Positions 6,549 to 13,900 of a stretch of DNA of 17,699 nucleotides are shown here, piece after piece. The DNA lies in contig PKRH01000071.1 of NCBI GenBank assembly GCA_017577565.1, positions 1-17,699 of the forward strand. The letters run 5' to 3'. The notes under the pieces are model-generated. The model was given only the letters and a program-made list of their open reading frames with translations, had not been told where the DNA came from and made no database searches. The position numbers and the translations under genes were made by a program. Position 1 is the stretch's first letter. Every line of letters starts with the position of its first letter. This DNA comes from Thermoanaerobacterales bacterium (lineage in GTDB: Bacteria; Actinomycetota; Acidimicrobiia; Acidimicrobiales; JACDCH01).

Positions 6549-6983
6549 TCAGGCGCCGGCGGGGTCGGCGTCCCGGTCGAGGTCCAGGCTCGCCGAGTTC
6601 ATGCAGTAGCGCAGGCCCGTCGGCTGGGGGCCGTCCTCGAACACGTGGCCGAGGTGCGAGTCGCAGCGGGCGCAGCGCACCTCGGTGCGGACCATGCCGT
6701 GGCTGGTGTCGGTGACGAACCTGACGGCGTCCTCGCGCAGCGGCTTCCAGAAGCTCGGCCAGCCGGTGCCGGAGTCGTACTTCGCCTCGGACGAGAACAG
6801 GGCCTGCTTGCAGGCGACGCACCGGTAGATCCCCGGGTCCTTGGTGTCCCAGTAGATGCCGGTGAACGCCCGCTCGGTGCCGCCCCGACGGGCCACCTCG
6901 AACTGGAGGGGATCGAGGCGCTCGCGCCAGCCCTCCTCCGTGGTGGGCAGCTCCTCGAGGGGGATCTCCTTCGGGTCGGTCAT
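6549..6983 (-). CDS. msrB: Peptide-methionine (R)-S-oxide reductase
   Basis: MsrB reduces the R epimer of methionine sulfoxide in proteins. The protein has 144 aa, normal length. Two zinc CxxC pairs are present, Cys55/Cys58 and Cys104/Cys107. The segment SGTGWPSFWKPL (71-82) is the substrate pocket, and RYCMNSASL carries the catalytic Cys127. Because the catalytic position is Cys, this is the standard, non-selenium form. ATG 6983 has no clear Shine-Dalgarno; CATCCT, a poor TANNNT match, lies 6 nt upstream, so it may have its own leaderless promoter. It lies 63 nt downstream of the J-domain gene on the same strand and converges with parA, leaving a 24-nt gap. Confidence 0.95.
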   Translation of the reverse strand: MTDPKEIPLEELPTTEEGWRERLDPLQFEVARRGGTERAFTGIYWDTKDPGIYRCVACKQALFSSEAKYDSGTGWPSFWKPLREDAVRFVTDTSHGMVRTEVRCARCDSHLGHVFEDGPQPTGLRYCMNSASLDLDRDADPAGA

Positions 6984-7046
6984 GGTCCCAGGATGCCAGC
7001 CGGCCGGCGGGGGCGCACCAGGCGCCGCGGCACGCCGCCCCGGCGG

Positions 7047-7601
7047 TCAGCGCAGCGCGCCGAGGAGCCGGTCGACGACCCGGTCGGGGGCGAGGGTCGC
7101 CGGGCGGGCCAGCGCCTCGAGGGTCACGAACGCCTCGGTGCCGTGGGCCCGGCCCTGGAGGGTCACGACCGCCGAGCAGGCCTCGCCGTCCTGGCGGACG
7201 ACGACCTCGAAGATGGCGCAGGCCCGGTCGACGTAGCTGACCGAGCCGACGCGGTGCGCGGCGTCGAGCAGCAGGGCGAAGGCCTCGTCCGGCGGGCAGG
7301 ACAAGAGCAGCGTGTCGTTGCCGGCCAGGGCCACGCCGACGGTCGGCGGGGGCGGCGGCGCCGGCGGCGCGGGGTCGGGCGCCGCCGGGGTCGGGCCCGG
7401 TGGGGGCGCGCCCCGGCCGCCGGCCCGGCGGGCCCGGCTGAGCACGGCGTAGGCCTCGTTGAGGCGCGCCGCGGCCGCGGCGGCCCCGCCGTTGAGGTCG
7501 GGGTGGACGGCCCGGATGCGGCGCCGGTAGGCCGAGCGCACCGCCGGCCACGGGTCGTCCGCGCCGACCCCCAGCACGGCCCGGGCCTCGGCGACGTCCA
7601 T
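7047..7601 (-). CDS. J-domain protein with an unrecognised C-terminal domain
   Basis: A 184-aa protein. Residues 1-65 are a compact J domain with helix II YRRRIRAV, the essential HPD at 33-35 and helix III RLNEAYAVLSRAR, which should stimulate an Hsp70 (DnaK) partner. Residues 66-87 are a Pro/Ala/Gly linker. Residues about 88-184 form a separate alpha/beta domain (LLLSCPPDEAFALLLDAA, then FEVVV, then SAVVTLQGRAHG) that I do not recognise. It lacks the DnaJ zinc fingers and client-binding domains. The start ATG 7601 is 9 nt after the stop of the M18 peptidase gene, with the ribosome site (AGGA) overlapping that stop, so the two are coupled. The C-terminal domain presumably selects the client; that is inference. 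Confidence 0.82.
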   Translation of the reverse strand: MDVAEARAVLGVGADDPWPAVRSAYRRRIRAVHPDLNGGAAAAAARLNEAYAVLSRARRAGGRGAPPPGPTPAAPDPAPPAPPPPPTVGVALAGNDTLLLSCPPDEAFALLLDAAHRVGSVSYVDRACAIFEVVVRQDGEACSAVVTLQGRAHGTEAFVTLEALARPATLAPDRVVDRLLGALR

Positions 7602-7610
7602 GCCGACGTC

Positions 7611-8933
7611 CTACCCCGGCGAGAGGAAGGCCGCCAGCAGGGCCCGGTAGTGGGCGGGGTCGTGGCTGCCGGCGTGCTCGCGGGCGGCGTGCATGGCGAG
7701 CTGCGGCATGCCGACGTCGACGGTCGTGATGCCGAGGCGGGCGGCGGTGATCGGCCCGATCGTCGAGCCGCAGGGCAGGTCGCTGCGCATGGCGAACCGC
7801 TGCAGCGGCACCTTGGCCTGCTCGGCGGCCAGTGCCACCAGGGCGACGCCGGGGGCGTCGGTCGCGTAGCGGACGTTGGCGTTGACCTTCACGACCGGGC
7901 CCCCGTTCAGGGCGATGCGGTGCTGGGGGTCGTGGCGGTCGGCGTGGTTGGGGTGAGTGGCGTGGGCCATGTCGGCCGACAGGCAGGCCGAGCGGGCGAG
8001 CGACCGGTGGAAGGCCTCGCGGTCGCCGCCCCGGGCGAGCACCGAGCGCTCCAGGACCGTGGGCAGCATCGACGAGGCCGCGCCCCGGTCGGAGGTCGAG
8101 CCCACCTCCTCGTGGTCGAACAGGCAGATCACCGGGATCTGCCCCTCGCTCGCCGTCGGGGCCACCTCGGTCAGCGCCTCGACCGCCGCCCAGCACGAGG
8201 CCAGGTTGTCGAGCCGCGACGACCCGATGAGCTCGTGGTCCCGGCCGACCAGCGACCCCGGGGTCAGGTCGTGGAGCATGAGGTCCCACCCGAGGACGTC
8301 GTCGGGGTCGACCCCCAGCTCCTCGGCGACGAAGGCCACGAGGCCGCCCCCGTCCTCGGACGGTGCGCCGCCGGGCGGCTCGACACCCCAGATGGGGGTG
8401 AGGTGGGTCTGGGGGTCCACCTTCAGCCCGGCGGTGTTGACCTCGCGGTCGAGGTGGATGGCGAGCTGCGGGATGGTGCAGACGGCCCGGTCGACCCGCA
8501 GCAGCCGGACCATGGCGCCGCTGCCGTTGCGGCGGACCGCCACCCGCCCCGACAGGCCCAGGTCGCGGTCGAGCCAGCTGGCGAGCAGGGCCCCGCCGTA
8601 GACCTCGACCCCGAGCTGGCGCGCGCCCGCCCGCACGAGGTCGGGCTGGGGCTTGATGCGCAGGTTGGGGCTGTCGGTGTGGGCGCCGACGATCCGGAAG
8701 CCGTCGTGGGGCTGGTGCCCCGAGCCCGTGACCCAGGCGATGAGCGTCCCGCCCCGGACGACGAACCACCGGCCCGGCTCGCCCGGCCACGGCGCGTCCT
8801 CGGCCAGCCGGGTGAAGCCCGCCTCGGTGAGCAGGGCGGCGGCCGTGGCGCAGGCGTGGTACGGCGACGGGGAGGCGTCGCAGAACGCCAGCAGCCGGCG
8901 GGCGGCGTCGAGGTCGATGGGGCGCGCGGTCAC
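7611..8933 (-). CDS. M18 family zinc aminopeptidase (aspartyl aminopeptidase-like)
   Basis: A cytoplasmic metallopeptidase that removes N-terminal residues; the protein has 440 aa, typical for M18. Visible motifs in order are GAHTDSPNLRIKP (His85, first zinc ligand), SSRLDNLASCWAAVEAL (bridging Asp), FDHEEVGSTSDRGA (catalytic Glu with a zinc Glu), SADMAHATHPNHADRHD (Asp ligand), and CGSTIGPITAARLGI with GMPQLAMHAARE (last His ligand and substrate pocket). The start is GTG 8933. TAGAGT, a good -10, lies 9 nt before it and there is no Shine-Dalgarno, so the message is probably leaderless. The gene leads a minus-strand unit with the J-domain gene and perhaps msrB, and is divergent from the GT2 gene. 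Confidence 0.93.
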   Translation of the reverse strand: MTARPIDLDAARRLLAFCDASPSPYHACATAAALLTEAGFTRLAEDAPWPGEPGRWFVVRGGTLIAWVTGSGHQPHDGFRIVGAHTDSPNLRIKPQPDLVRAGARQLGVEVYGGALLASWLDRDLGLSGRVAVRRNGSGAMVRLLRVDRAVCTIPQLAIHLDREVNTAGLKVDPQTHLTPIWGVEPPGGAPSEDGGGLVAFVAEELGVDPDDVLGWDLMLHDLTPGSLVGRDHELIGSSRLDNLASCWAAVEALTEVAPTASEGQIPVICLFDHEEVGSTSDRGAASSMLPTVLERSVLARGGDREAFHRSLARSACLSADMAHATHPNHADRHDPQHRIALNGGPVVKVNANVRYATDAPGVALVALAAEQAKVPLQRFAMRSDLPCGSTIGPITAARLGITTVDVGMPQLAMHAAREHAGSHDPAHYRALLAAFLSPG

Positions 8934-8942
8934 GGCCGCACG

Positions 8943-8948
8943 ACTCTA
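8943..8948 (-). promoter_or_regulatory. Candidate -10 box of the M18 peptidase gene (TAGAGT)
   Basis: TAGAGT on the minus strand fits TANNNT and ends 9 nt before GTG 8933. The distance implies a leaderless or near-leaderless mRNA. Confidence 0.45.
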
Positions 8949-8987
8949 GCGGCCACCTCCCGCGAGCCGACCAGCCCGATCGCCGAC

Positions 8988-9017
8988 TTGGCGGCGGCCG
9001 GCCCGGCACCGCAGGAT
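8988..9017 (+). promoter_or_regulatory. Candidate promoter of the GT2 gene
   Basis: TTGGCG (8988-8993, -35) and CAGGAT (9012-9017, -10) are separated by 18 nt. The -10 ends 6 nt before GTG 9024, again suggesting a leaderless transcript. The AGGA within the -10 could instead act as a Shine-Dalgarno at 7-8 nt spacing. Confidence 0.35.
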
Positions 9018-9023
9018 TCCCCC

Positions 9024-9950
9024 GTGGCAGGGCTGCCCCGCGTCGACCTCGTGATCGTCCACCGGGACAAGCCCGACGCGGTGCTGCGGACCGTCGAGCG
9101 CTTCCTGGCCCAGAGCCTGGTGCCCCGCATCGCCGTGGTCGACAACGGCTCGCCGGCGGCGACGCTCGACCGGCTGCGGGCCGAGCTGCCCGCGGGGGTC
9201 GAGCTGATCGAGGCCGGGTCGAACACCGGCTTCGGGCCGGCGGCCAACATCGGGTTCCGCTGGTTCCTCCGCCACGACCCGGCGCCCTGGCTGGCGGTGT
9301 GCCCGCACGACGCCCACCCGCTGCCCGGGTGCCTCGAGCGGCTCGTGGCGGTGGCCGGAGCGCAGGAGCGGGCCGGGCTGGCGTCGGCGGACGTCGGCGA
9401 CGCCCTGACGCCGGTCATCGACCGGTACTTCGGCGCCATCCCCGCGCCCGCCACGGTGACCGACGGCTGGGAGCCGGCCGGCTACCCCCACGGCACGCTC
9501 ATGCTCGCCCGCCGCGAGTGCCTGGAGTCGGTCGGCCTGTTCGACGAGCGCTACTTCGCCTACTGCGAGGAGGCCGAGCTGGCCATCCGGGCCAAGCGCG
9601 CCGGGTGGCAGGTGGGGGTCGTGCGGGGCGCCGAGGTGCGCAACACCGACGTGGGCTCCCGGGCGGACGTCGTCGACTACCTGCAGCTGCGGAACACGCT
9701 GCTCATGGTGCGGGAGCACTCGGGTCGCTACCACGCGACCATCCGCCTGCTGATCGCCGTGTGGGACCTGCTCGCCGGCCTGGTCTCCCCCGGGCGGCGG
9801 GGGCCGTACTGGGCGCCCCGGGCCCGGCTCCTCGCCATCGCCCACCACCTGCGCCGGCGCTACGGCCCGCCGCCGGAGGCGCTCTTCGGCGAGCCGGGCA
9901 CCCGGCCCTCCTCGGCGGCGGCCACCTCGGGGCGCACCCGCACGAGGTAG
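9024..9950 (+). CDS. Family 2 glycosyltransferase (rhamnosyltransferase-like)
   Basis: A 308-aa GT2-type (GT-A fold) enzyme, likely adding a sugar to an envelope glycan. Seen in order are the nucleotide-binding start VDLVIVHRDKP (7-17), VVDNGSP (38-44), SNTGFGPAANIGF (66-78), acceptor-side HGTLMLARRE (156-165) and DERYFAYCEEAELAIRAKRAGW (174-195). The last contains the acidic catalytic region typical of rhamnosyl- and galactofuranosyl-type transferases. The usual NPD/DxD-like motif is represented by CPHDAHP (93-99). The GTG 9024 start has a candidate promoter immediately upstream; the frame is open further upstream, but that part is antisense to the M18 gene. The last 30 codons overlap a converging membrane-protein gene by 91 nt. 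The donor sugar cannot be read from the sequence. Confidence 0.85.
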   Translation: MAGLPRVDLVIVHRDKPDAVLRTVERFLAQSLVPRIAVVDNGSPAATLDRLRAELPAGVELIEAGSNTGFGPAANIGFRWFLRHDPAPWLAVCPHDAHPLPGCLERLVAVAGAQERAGLASADVGDALTPVIDRYFGAIPAPATVTDGWEPAGYPHGTLMLARRECLESVGLFDERYFAYCEEAELAIRAKRAGWQVGVVRGAEVRNTDVGSRADVVDYLQLRNTLLMVREHSGRYHATIRLLIAVWDLLAGLVSPGRRGPYWAPRARLLAIAHHLRRRYGPPPEALFGEPGTRPSSAAATSGRTRTR

Positions 9951-10153
9951 AAGCCCGAGACCGCGACGCCGACGACCAGCGCCATCGCCCCGAGCAGGAT
10001 CGCCGCCATCCACACGACCCGGCGGCGCCCGGCGAGCGCCCACGCCCACTCGGGCCGATGGGCGGCGTCGAGCAGCGCCCACGCGGTGAGGGCGAGGGGG
10101 AGGGCGGCCAGCAGGACCAGCCCGGACGTCGCGGCGGCCTGGTTCGAGACGAT
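9860..10153 (-). CDS. Small two-helix membrane protein, DUF2516-like, start codon uncertain
   Basis: A clear coding frame of 97 codons ending in TAG at 9862-9860. Two hydrophobic segments (about residues 11-29 and 47-71) are separated by a short charged loop, AAHRPEWAWALAGRRRVV. The pattern TAWALLDA followed by a basic loop and a second helix resembles the actinobacterial DUF2516 family of about 100 aa; I judge this by eye. An in-frame stop lies 12 nt before the ATC at 10153, and no ATG, GTG or TTG precedes the first helix; the first ordinary starts (GTG, ATG) fall at the second helix. ATC 10153, 6 nt after a TAGGCT -10 box, is the best guess; CTG further in is an alternative, as is a sequencing error. 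The 3' end overlaps the GT2 gene by 91 nt. Confidence 0.6.
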   Translation of the reverse strand: MVSNQAAATSGLVLLAALPLALTAWALLDAAHRPEWAWALAGRRRVVWMAAILLGAMALVVGVAVSGFYLVRVRPEVAAAEEGRVPGSPKSASGGGP

Positions 10154-10159
10154 GGAGGC

Positions 10160-10165
10160 AGCCTA
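10160..10165 (-). promoter_or_regulatory. Candidate -10 box of the small membrane protein gene (TAGGCT)
   Basis: TAGGCT fits TANNNT and ends 6 nt before ATC 10153. Transcription could begin at that codon. No -35 is evident. Confidence 0.35.
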
Positions 10166-10174
10166 CGACCCGCC

Positions 10175-10200
10175 CGGCCGGGCGTGCGCGTGCCCGGCCG
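10175..10200 (-). terminator. Perfect 9-bp hairpin between the NT5C-like and small membrane protein genes
   Basis: CGGCCGGGC (10175-10183) and GCCCGGCCG (10192-10200) form a 9-bp stem with an 8-nt loop. It lies 34 nt downstream of the NT5C-type gene's stop and just upstream of the next gene's -10. No T-run follows, as is common for actinobacterial hairpin terminators. The stop codon itself lies in a second short inverted repeat, CCGGGC-TCA-GCCCGG around 10234. Confidence 0.45.
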
Positions 10201-10233
10201 CCGTCCGTCGTGCCGTGGCCGCCGGCCCCGGGC

Positions 10234-10917
10234 TCAGCCCGGCTCGTCCGGCAGGGCGCGCACCCGGCGCAGGCGGTTGCGGGCGTCCTCGAACCCCGGC
10301 AGCGGCGGCTGCAGGGTCAGGCCCAGCTCGGTGACCCGGTCGCCGACCAGCGACTCGACCTCGGCCCAGTCCCGTGCCCGCGGGCCGTCGACGTCCCGGT
10401 TGTAGGGCTGGTCGAAGACGATGACGTGGGCGCCGGTCGAGCGCAGCGCGGCGACGTTGTGCGGCGCGTCCTCGACGTAGCAGTCCGCCTCGACCTGGGG
10501 CTTGGCCCCGAGGAAGCAGAGGTCGCGGTAGGGGATGCCCGACGCGTCGAGCCAGGCCACCGTGTCGGCGACCGCCGTGGCGTGCCCCCAGTTCACGTAC
10601 AGCCGGTGGGTGATGATGCGGATCCAGACCCCGGCGTCCGACAGGCGCCACAGCGCCTCGGCGGCGCCCGGCATGACCGGCATGGTGCGGAAGATGCGGT
10701 GCTCCAGCACCGCGGCCCGGTGGTGCTGCTCGAACTCCTCCGGGGACAGGCCCCACTCCCGGAAGTCCCAGGACCGCTCGAGCGGCAGCGACTCGGGGTC
10801 GACGCCGGTGCGCTCGGCCACGACCGTGCGCAGGGCCGCGGTGTAGTCGCCGACCACGCCGTCGAGGTCGACGCCGAGGATGAAGCCCTTCACGGTGCCG
10901 GAGGGGTCAGTCGGCAT
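10234..10917 (-). CDS. HAD-superfamily phosphatase, 5'(3')-deoxyribonucleotidase (NT5C) type
   Basis: A 227-aa cytoplasmic HAD hydrolase. Motif I is GVDLDGVVGDY with nucleophile Asp17 and acid Asp19. Motif II is IRIITHRL (Thr), motif III is LGAKPQ (Lys) and motif IV is CYVEDAPHN (Asp). The segment ERSWDFREWGLSPEEF and the layout resemble the NT5C family that dephosphorylates (deoxy)nucleoside monophosphates. ATG 10917 overlaps the 3' end of the AftD-like gene by 11 nt. GTG 10893 is an alternative start, giving a protein beginning KGFILGVDLDG; neither has a clear Shine-Dalgarno. As last gene of an envelope-glycan operon it might act on a sugar phosphate or a nucleotide released by glycosyl transfer, but that is speculation from position. 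Confidence 0.78.
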   Translation of the reverse strand: MPTDPSGTVKGFILGVDLDGVVGDYTAALRTVVAERTGVDPESLPLERSWDFREWGLSPEEFEQHHRAAVLEHRIFRTMPVMPGAAEALWRLSDAGVWIRIITHRLYVNWGHATAVADTVAWLDASGIPYRDLCFLGAKPQVEADCYVEDAPHNVAALRSTGAHVIVFDQPYNRDVDGPRARDWAEVESLVGDRVTELGLTLQPPLPGFEDARNRLRRVRALPDEPG

Positions 10918-13900
10918 CGGTGCGTCGAGCCTGCCACACGCGGTCGACGATCACGTCCGCGAGGAGGAGCAGGACGGCCAGCCACCCCGCGGGGTGGGGG
11001 CGACGCATCTCGATGGGCCAGTCGAAGCTCGGCTCGGGGCCGTGGCGGGCCTGGATGTAGAGGACGTAGGCCGCGGCCAGCGCCAGGGCGAGGGGGCTGG
11101 CCAGCAGCAGGTAGCGCCGGAACGTCTCGTGGCGGCACCCGATCCCGGCGGCGACGCCGACGACGAGGCCGACGAGCGGCCCGGCGAGCACGTAGCCGAG
11201 CACCCCGACGCCGATGCCGGTCACGATCGCCTGCCGGAGCGTCGGCAGCGCGCCCTCGTAGTGGAAGGCCAGCACCCGGGAGTAGGGCTCGGCCAGCGAC
11301 GACGGCGCGTGCACGAGCGGCCGGGGGCGGCGGAGGAGCAGCAGCAGGCACAGGGCCGCCGAGCCGGCCGAGACGGCCAGGGCGACGTCGACCCGCTGCT
11401 GGGGGGTGAACCGCAGCTCGACCTCGAACGACTCGGCCCGTGGCGTGATCCGCCAGCCGTTGGCGAACCCGTCGACCAGCTCCGGCTCGCCCAGCTCCTC
11501 GCCGTCGCGGACGGACGCCGTCCACCCGAGGTTGTGGCTCTGGCCCAGCACCAGCCAGAAGGGCTCGTCGGGCGTGGCGCCGGTGACCCGGACCGTGAGG
11601 CGGTCGTGGTCCTGGTCCAGCACGTCGACGGTCGGCCCGGGCGTGACCGGGCCGCCGCCCTCGCGGGGCCGGCCGCCGTCGGCGGCGACGGCCTCGGCCA
11701 CCAGCGTGCCGGCGCCCGCCGGCGAGGCCTCCCCGCCGGCCGCCGAGCGCAGCACGAGCTGGTCGATGTCGAGGCCCGTCTCCTCGCCGGCGGTGGTCTC
11801 GATCTCGTGGTCACCGCCCGACAGCGCCACCGGCGCGTCGTCGCACGTCGTGAGCGGCAGCGCGTGCCCGGCCAGGGCGTCGGCCGTGCGGCCGGTGATG
11901 CGGACGGGCACCGGCTCGCCGTCGATCGCCACGAGGTCGGTGCGGCAGCCGGTGTCGATGACCTCGGGCAGCGCCGGCACCGGGTCGGCCGGCAGGCCGA
12001 TCTCGGCGATGGCCACCGGCTGGGCCACCTCCCGGTCGCTCACCCAGTCGTTGGTCAGGACCTCCCGCACCTGGGTGACCCGCAGCCGCACCCGGGACCC
12101 GGTGACGGGCTCCGGCAGCTCGAGCTCGACCTCGGCCGTCGCGCCCTGGCGGTCGCCGTCCTCGACCGGCGGGACCGGCACCCGGCCGACGACCTCGCCG
12201 TCGACCCAGACCTCGAGCTCGGTGGGCACCGAGTGGTAGCCGTCGGCCAGCAGCGTCACCGGCAGGCGGTCGACGGTCACCGGCTCGGTCAGCACGACCT
12301 CGACCCACTGGCCGACGGGCTCGGCCCGCACCGTCGTCCACGCGGTCCCGGGGTCGCCGTCGAAGGCGGCGGCGGCCGTGTGGACGTCGCCGGTGAGGCG
12401 GGCGCTGGACCGCGCCCAGGTGACCGAGCCGTCGTGGGGGCGGCCGAGCAGCTCGTCGATGACGGCCGCCCTGTCCCGGCGGTAGAGGCGGGCCTCGCCG
12501 TCGAGCCGGAAGGAGCGGGCGGTGGGCAGCGAGACCAGGCGGGTGATCCGCTCCTCCTCGTCGAGCCGGGTGACGTCGGTGGGGTCCTGGCGCTGCCGGG
12601 TCACCAGCACGGTGAGCGGGTTGTCGAGCGACGCGGCACCGGCGGCGTCGAGCAGGTCGGTGGGCAGCGCGATCGTCTCGACCTGCCGGGGCGGGTCGTC
12701 GCCGATGGCGATCTCGGCGAACCCGACGCTGCTCAGCCCGGCGTAGCGGGGCCGCTCGCCGGCGCTGTCGGCCAGGATCTCGATCGACAGCGTCTCGAAG
12801 GTGCGCTCGGGGAACCGGATGGTCTGCCCGGGGACGTCGCGGGACTCCTGGCCCAGCTCGACGTCGAGGGCGTCGCCCCCGTCGAACCGCAGGCGGACCT
12901 CGGTGATGAAGCGGTTGCGGGTGCCGGTCGTCGCCTGGGTGAGGGTGATGTGGTCGGTCGTCACCGGCTCGGTGAGCGTCAGCTCGATGCGCTCGCCCCG
13001 GGCGTCGGCGAAGGCCGCGGTGCGCCAGGCGGTCTCGGGGTCGCCGTCGACCGCCAGCGACGGCCGCTCCTCGGAGGTGAAGGTGATCGTGTTGCCGTAG
13101 CTGGTGGCGTCGGCCACGACGTCGCCCCGCTGGACGGCGACGGTGCGCGTCGTGTCGTCGGCGTCGGGGAAGACCGGCAGGCGGTTGTCGCTGTGGTCCT
13201 CCCGCAGGGGGTCCTGGCCGGCGCGCTCGGTGTAGCCGCGGGTGTGGCGCACGGTCGTCCAGCGCTCGCCCCGGCGGCGGTTCGAGTCGGTCACCAGCAG
13301 CACCGCGCCGTCGTCGAGCGCGGCCCGGATCTCGTCCTCGTCGAGCGACGCGGAGTAGCGGATCAGCTCGGTGCCGTCGATCAGCCCGGCGCCCGCCGCC
13401 TCGACCAGGCCGGCGCCGTCGCCGGCGACGAGCAGCGGGTGGTCGTCGGCGTGGGTGGCGACGATCGGGAGCGGGTCCTCGACGGGGAACACGGCCAGCT
13501 CGGGCGGGTGGGGGAGCTCGGGGTCGGTCTGCAGCAGCAGCTCGTCCTCGAGCTGGACGTCCTCGATCGTCTCGTTCGGCCGGCCCGGGCCGAACGGCAC
13601 CGGGTCGCCCAGCCCCGGCGCGGCGGTGACCAGCGCCCAGAAGTTCCGGGGCCGGGGCGTGTTGTAGCGCTCGTACTGGAGGTCGCTCTGGACGAGGACG
13701 TCGCCGGCCCGCAGGAGGCGGGCGATCGGGGCGAAGCTGGCGGGGACGGCGGTGCGCTCCTGCAGGCGCAGGTCGAACGCGTTGAGCAGGTTGGCCGAGG
13801 GCGGCGACCCGTAGGGGATCAGCTCGCGCTGGACCGACGGCCGGTCGACCAGGCCGGGCAGGATCGGGTCGACCGTGTTGCCCCACCGGTAGCTGGCGAA

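Noticed and set aside
6527..6560. Terminator between parA and msrB
   Set aside because: CCCCGGCCGGGG is a palindrome with no room for a loop, and the next inverted repeat is interrupted; too weak in such GC-rich sequence.
6645..9023. Long N-terminal extension of the GT2 protein
   Set aside because: It is antisense to msrB, the J-domain gene and the M18 gene; the translation is low-complexity and without motifs.
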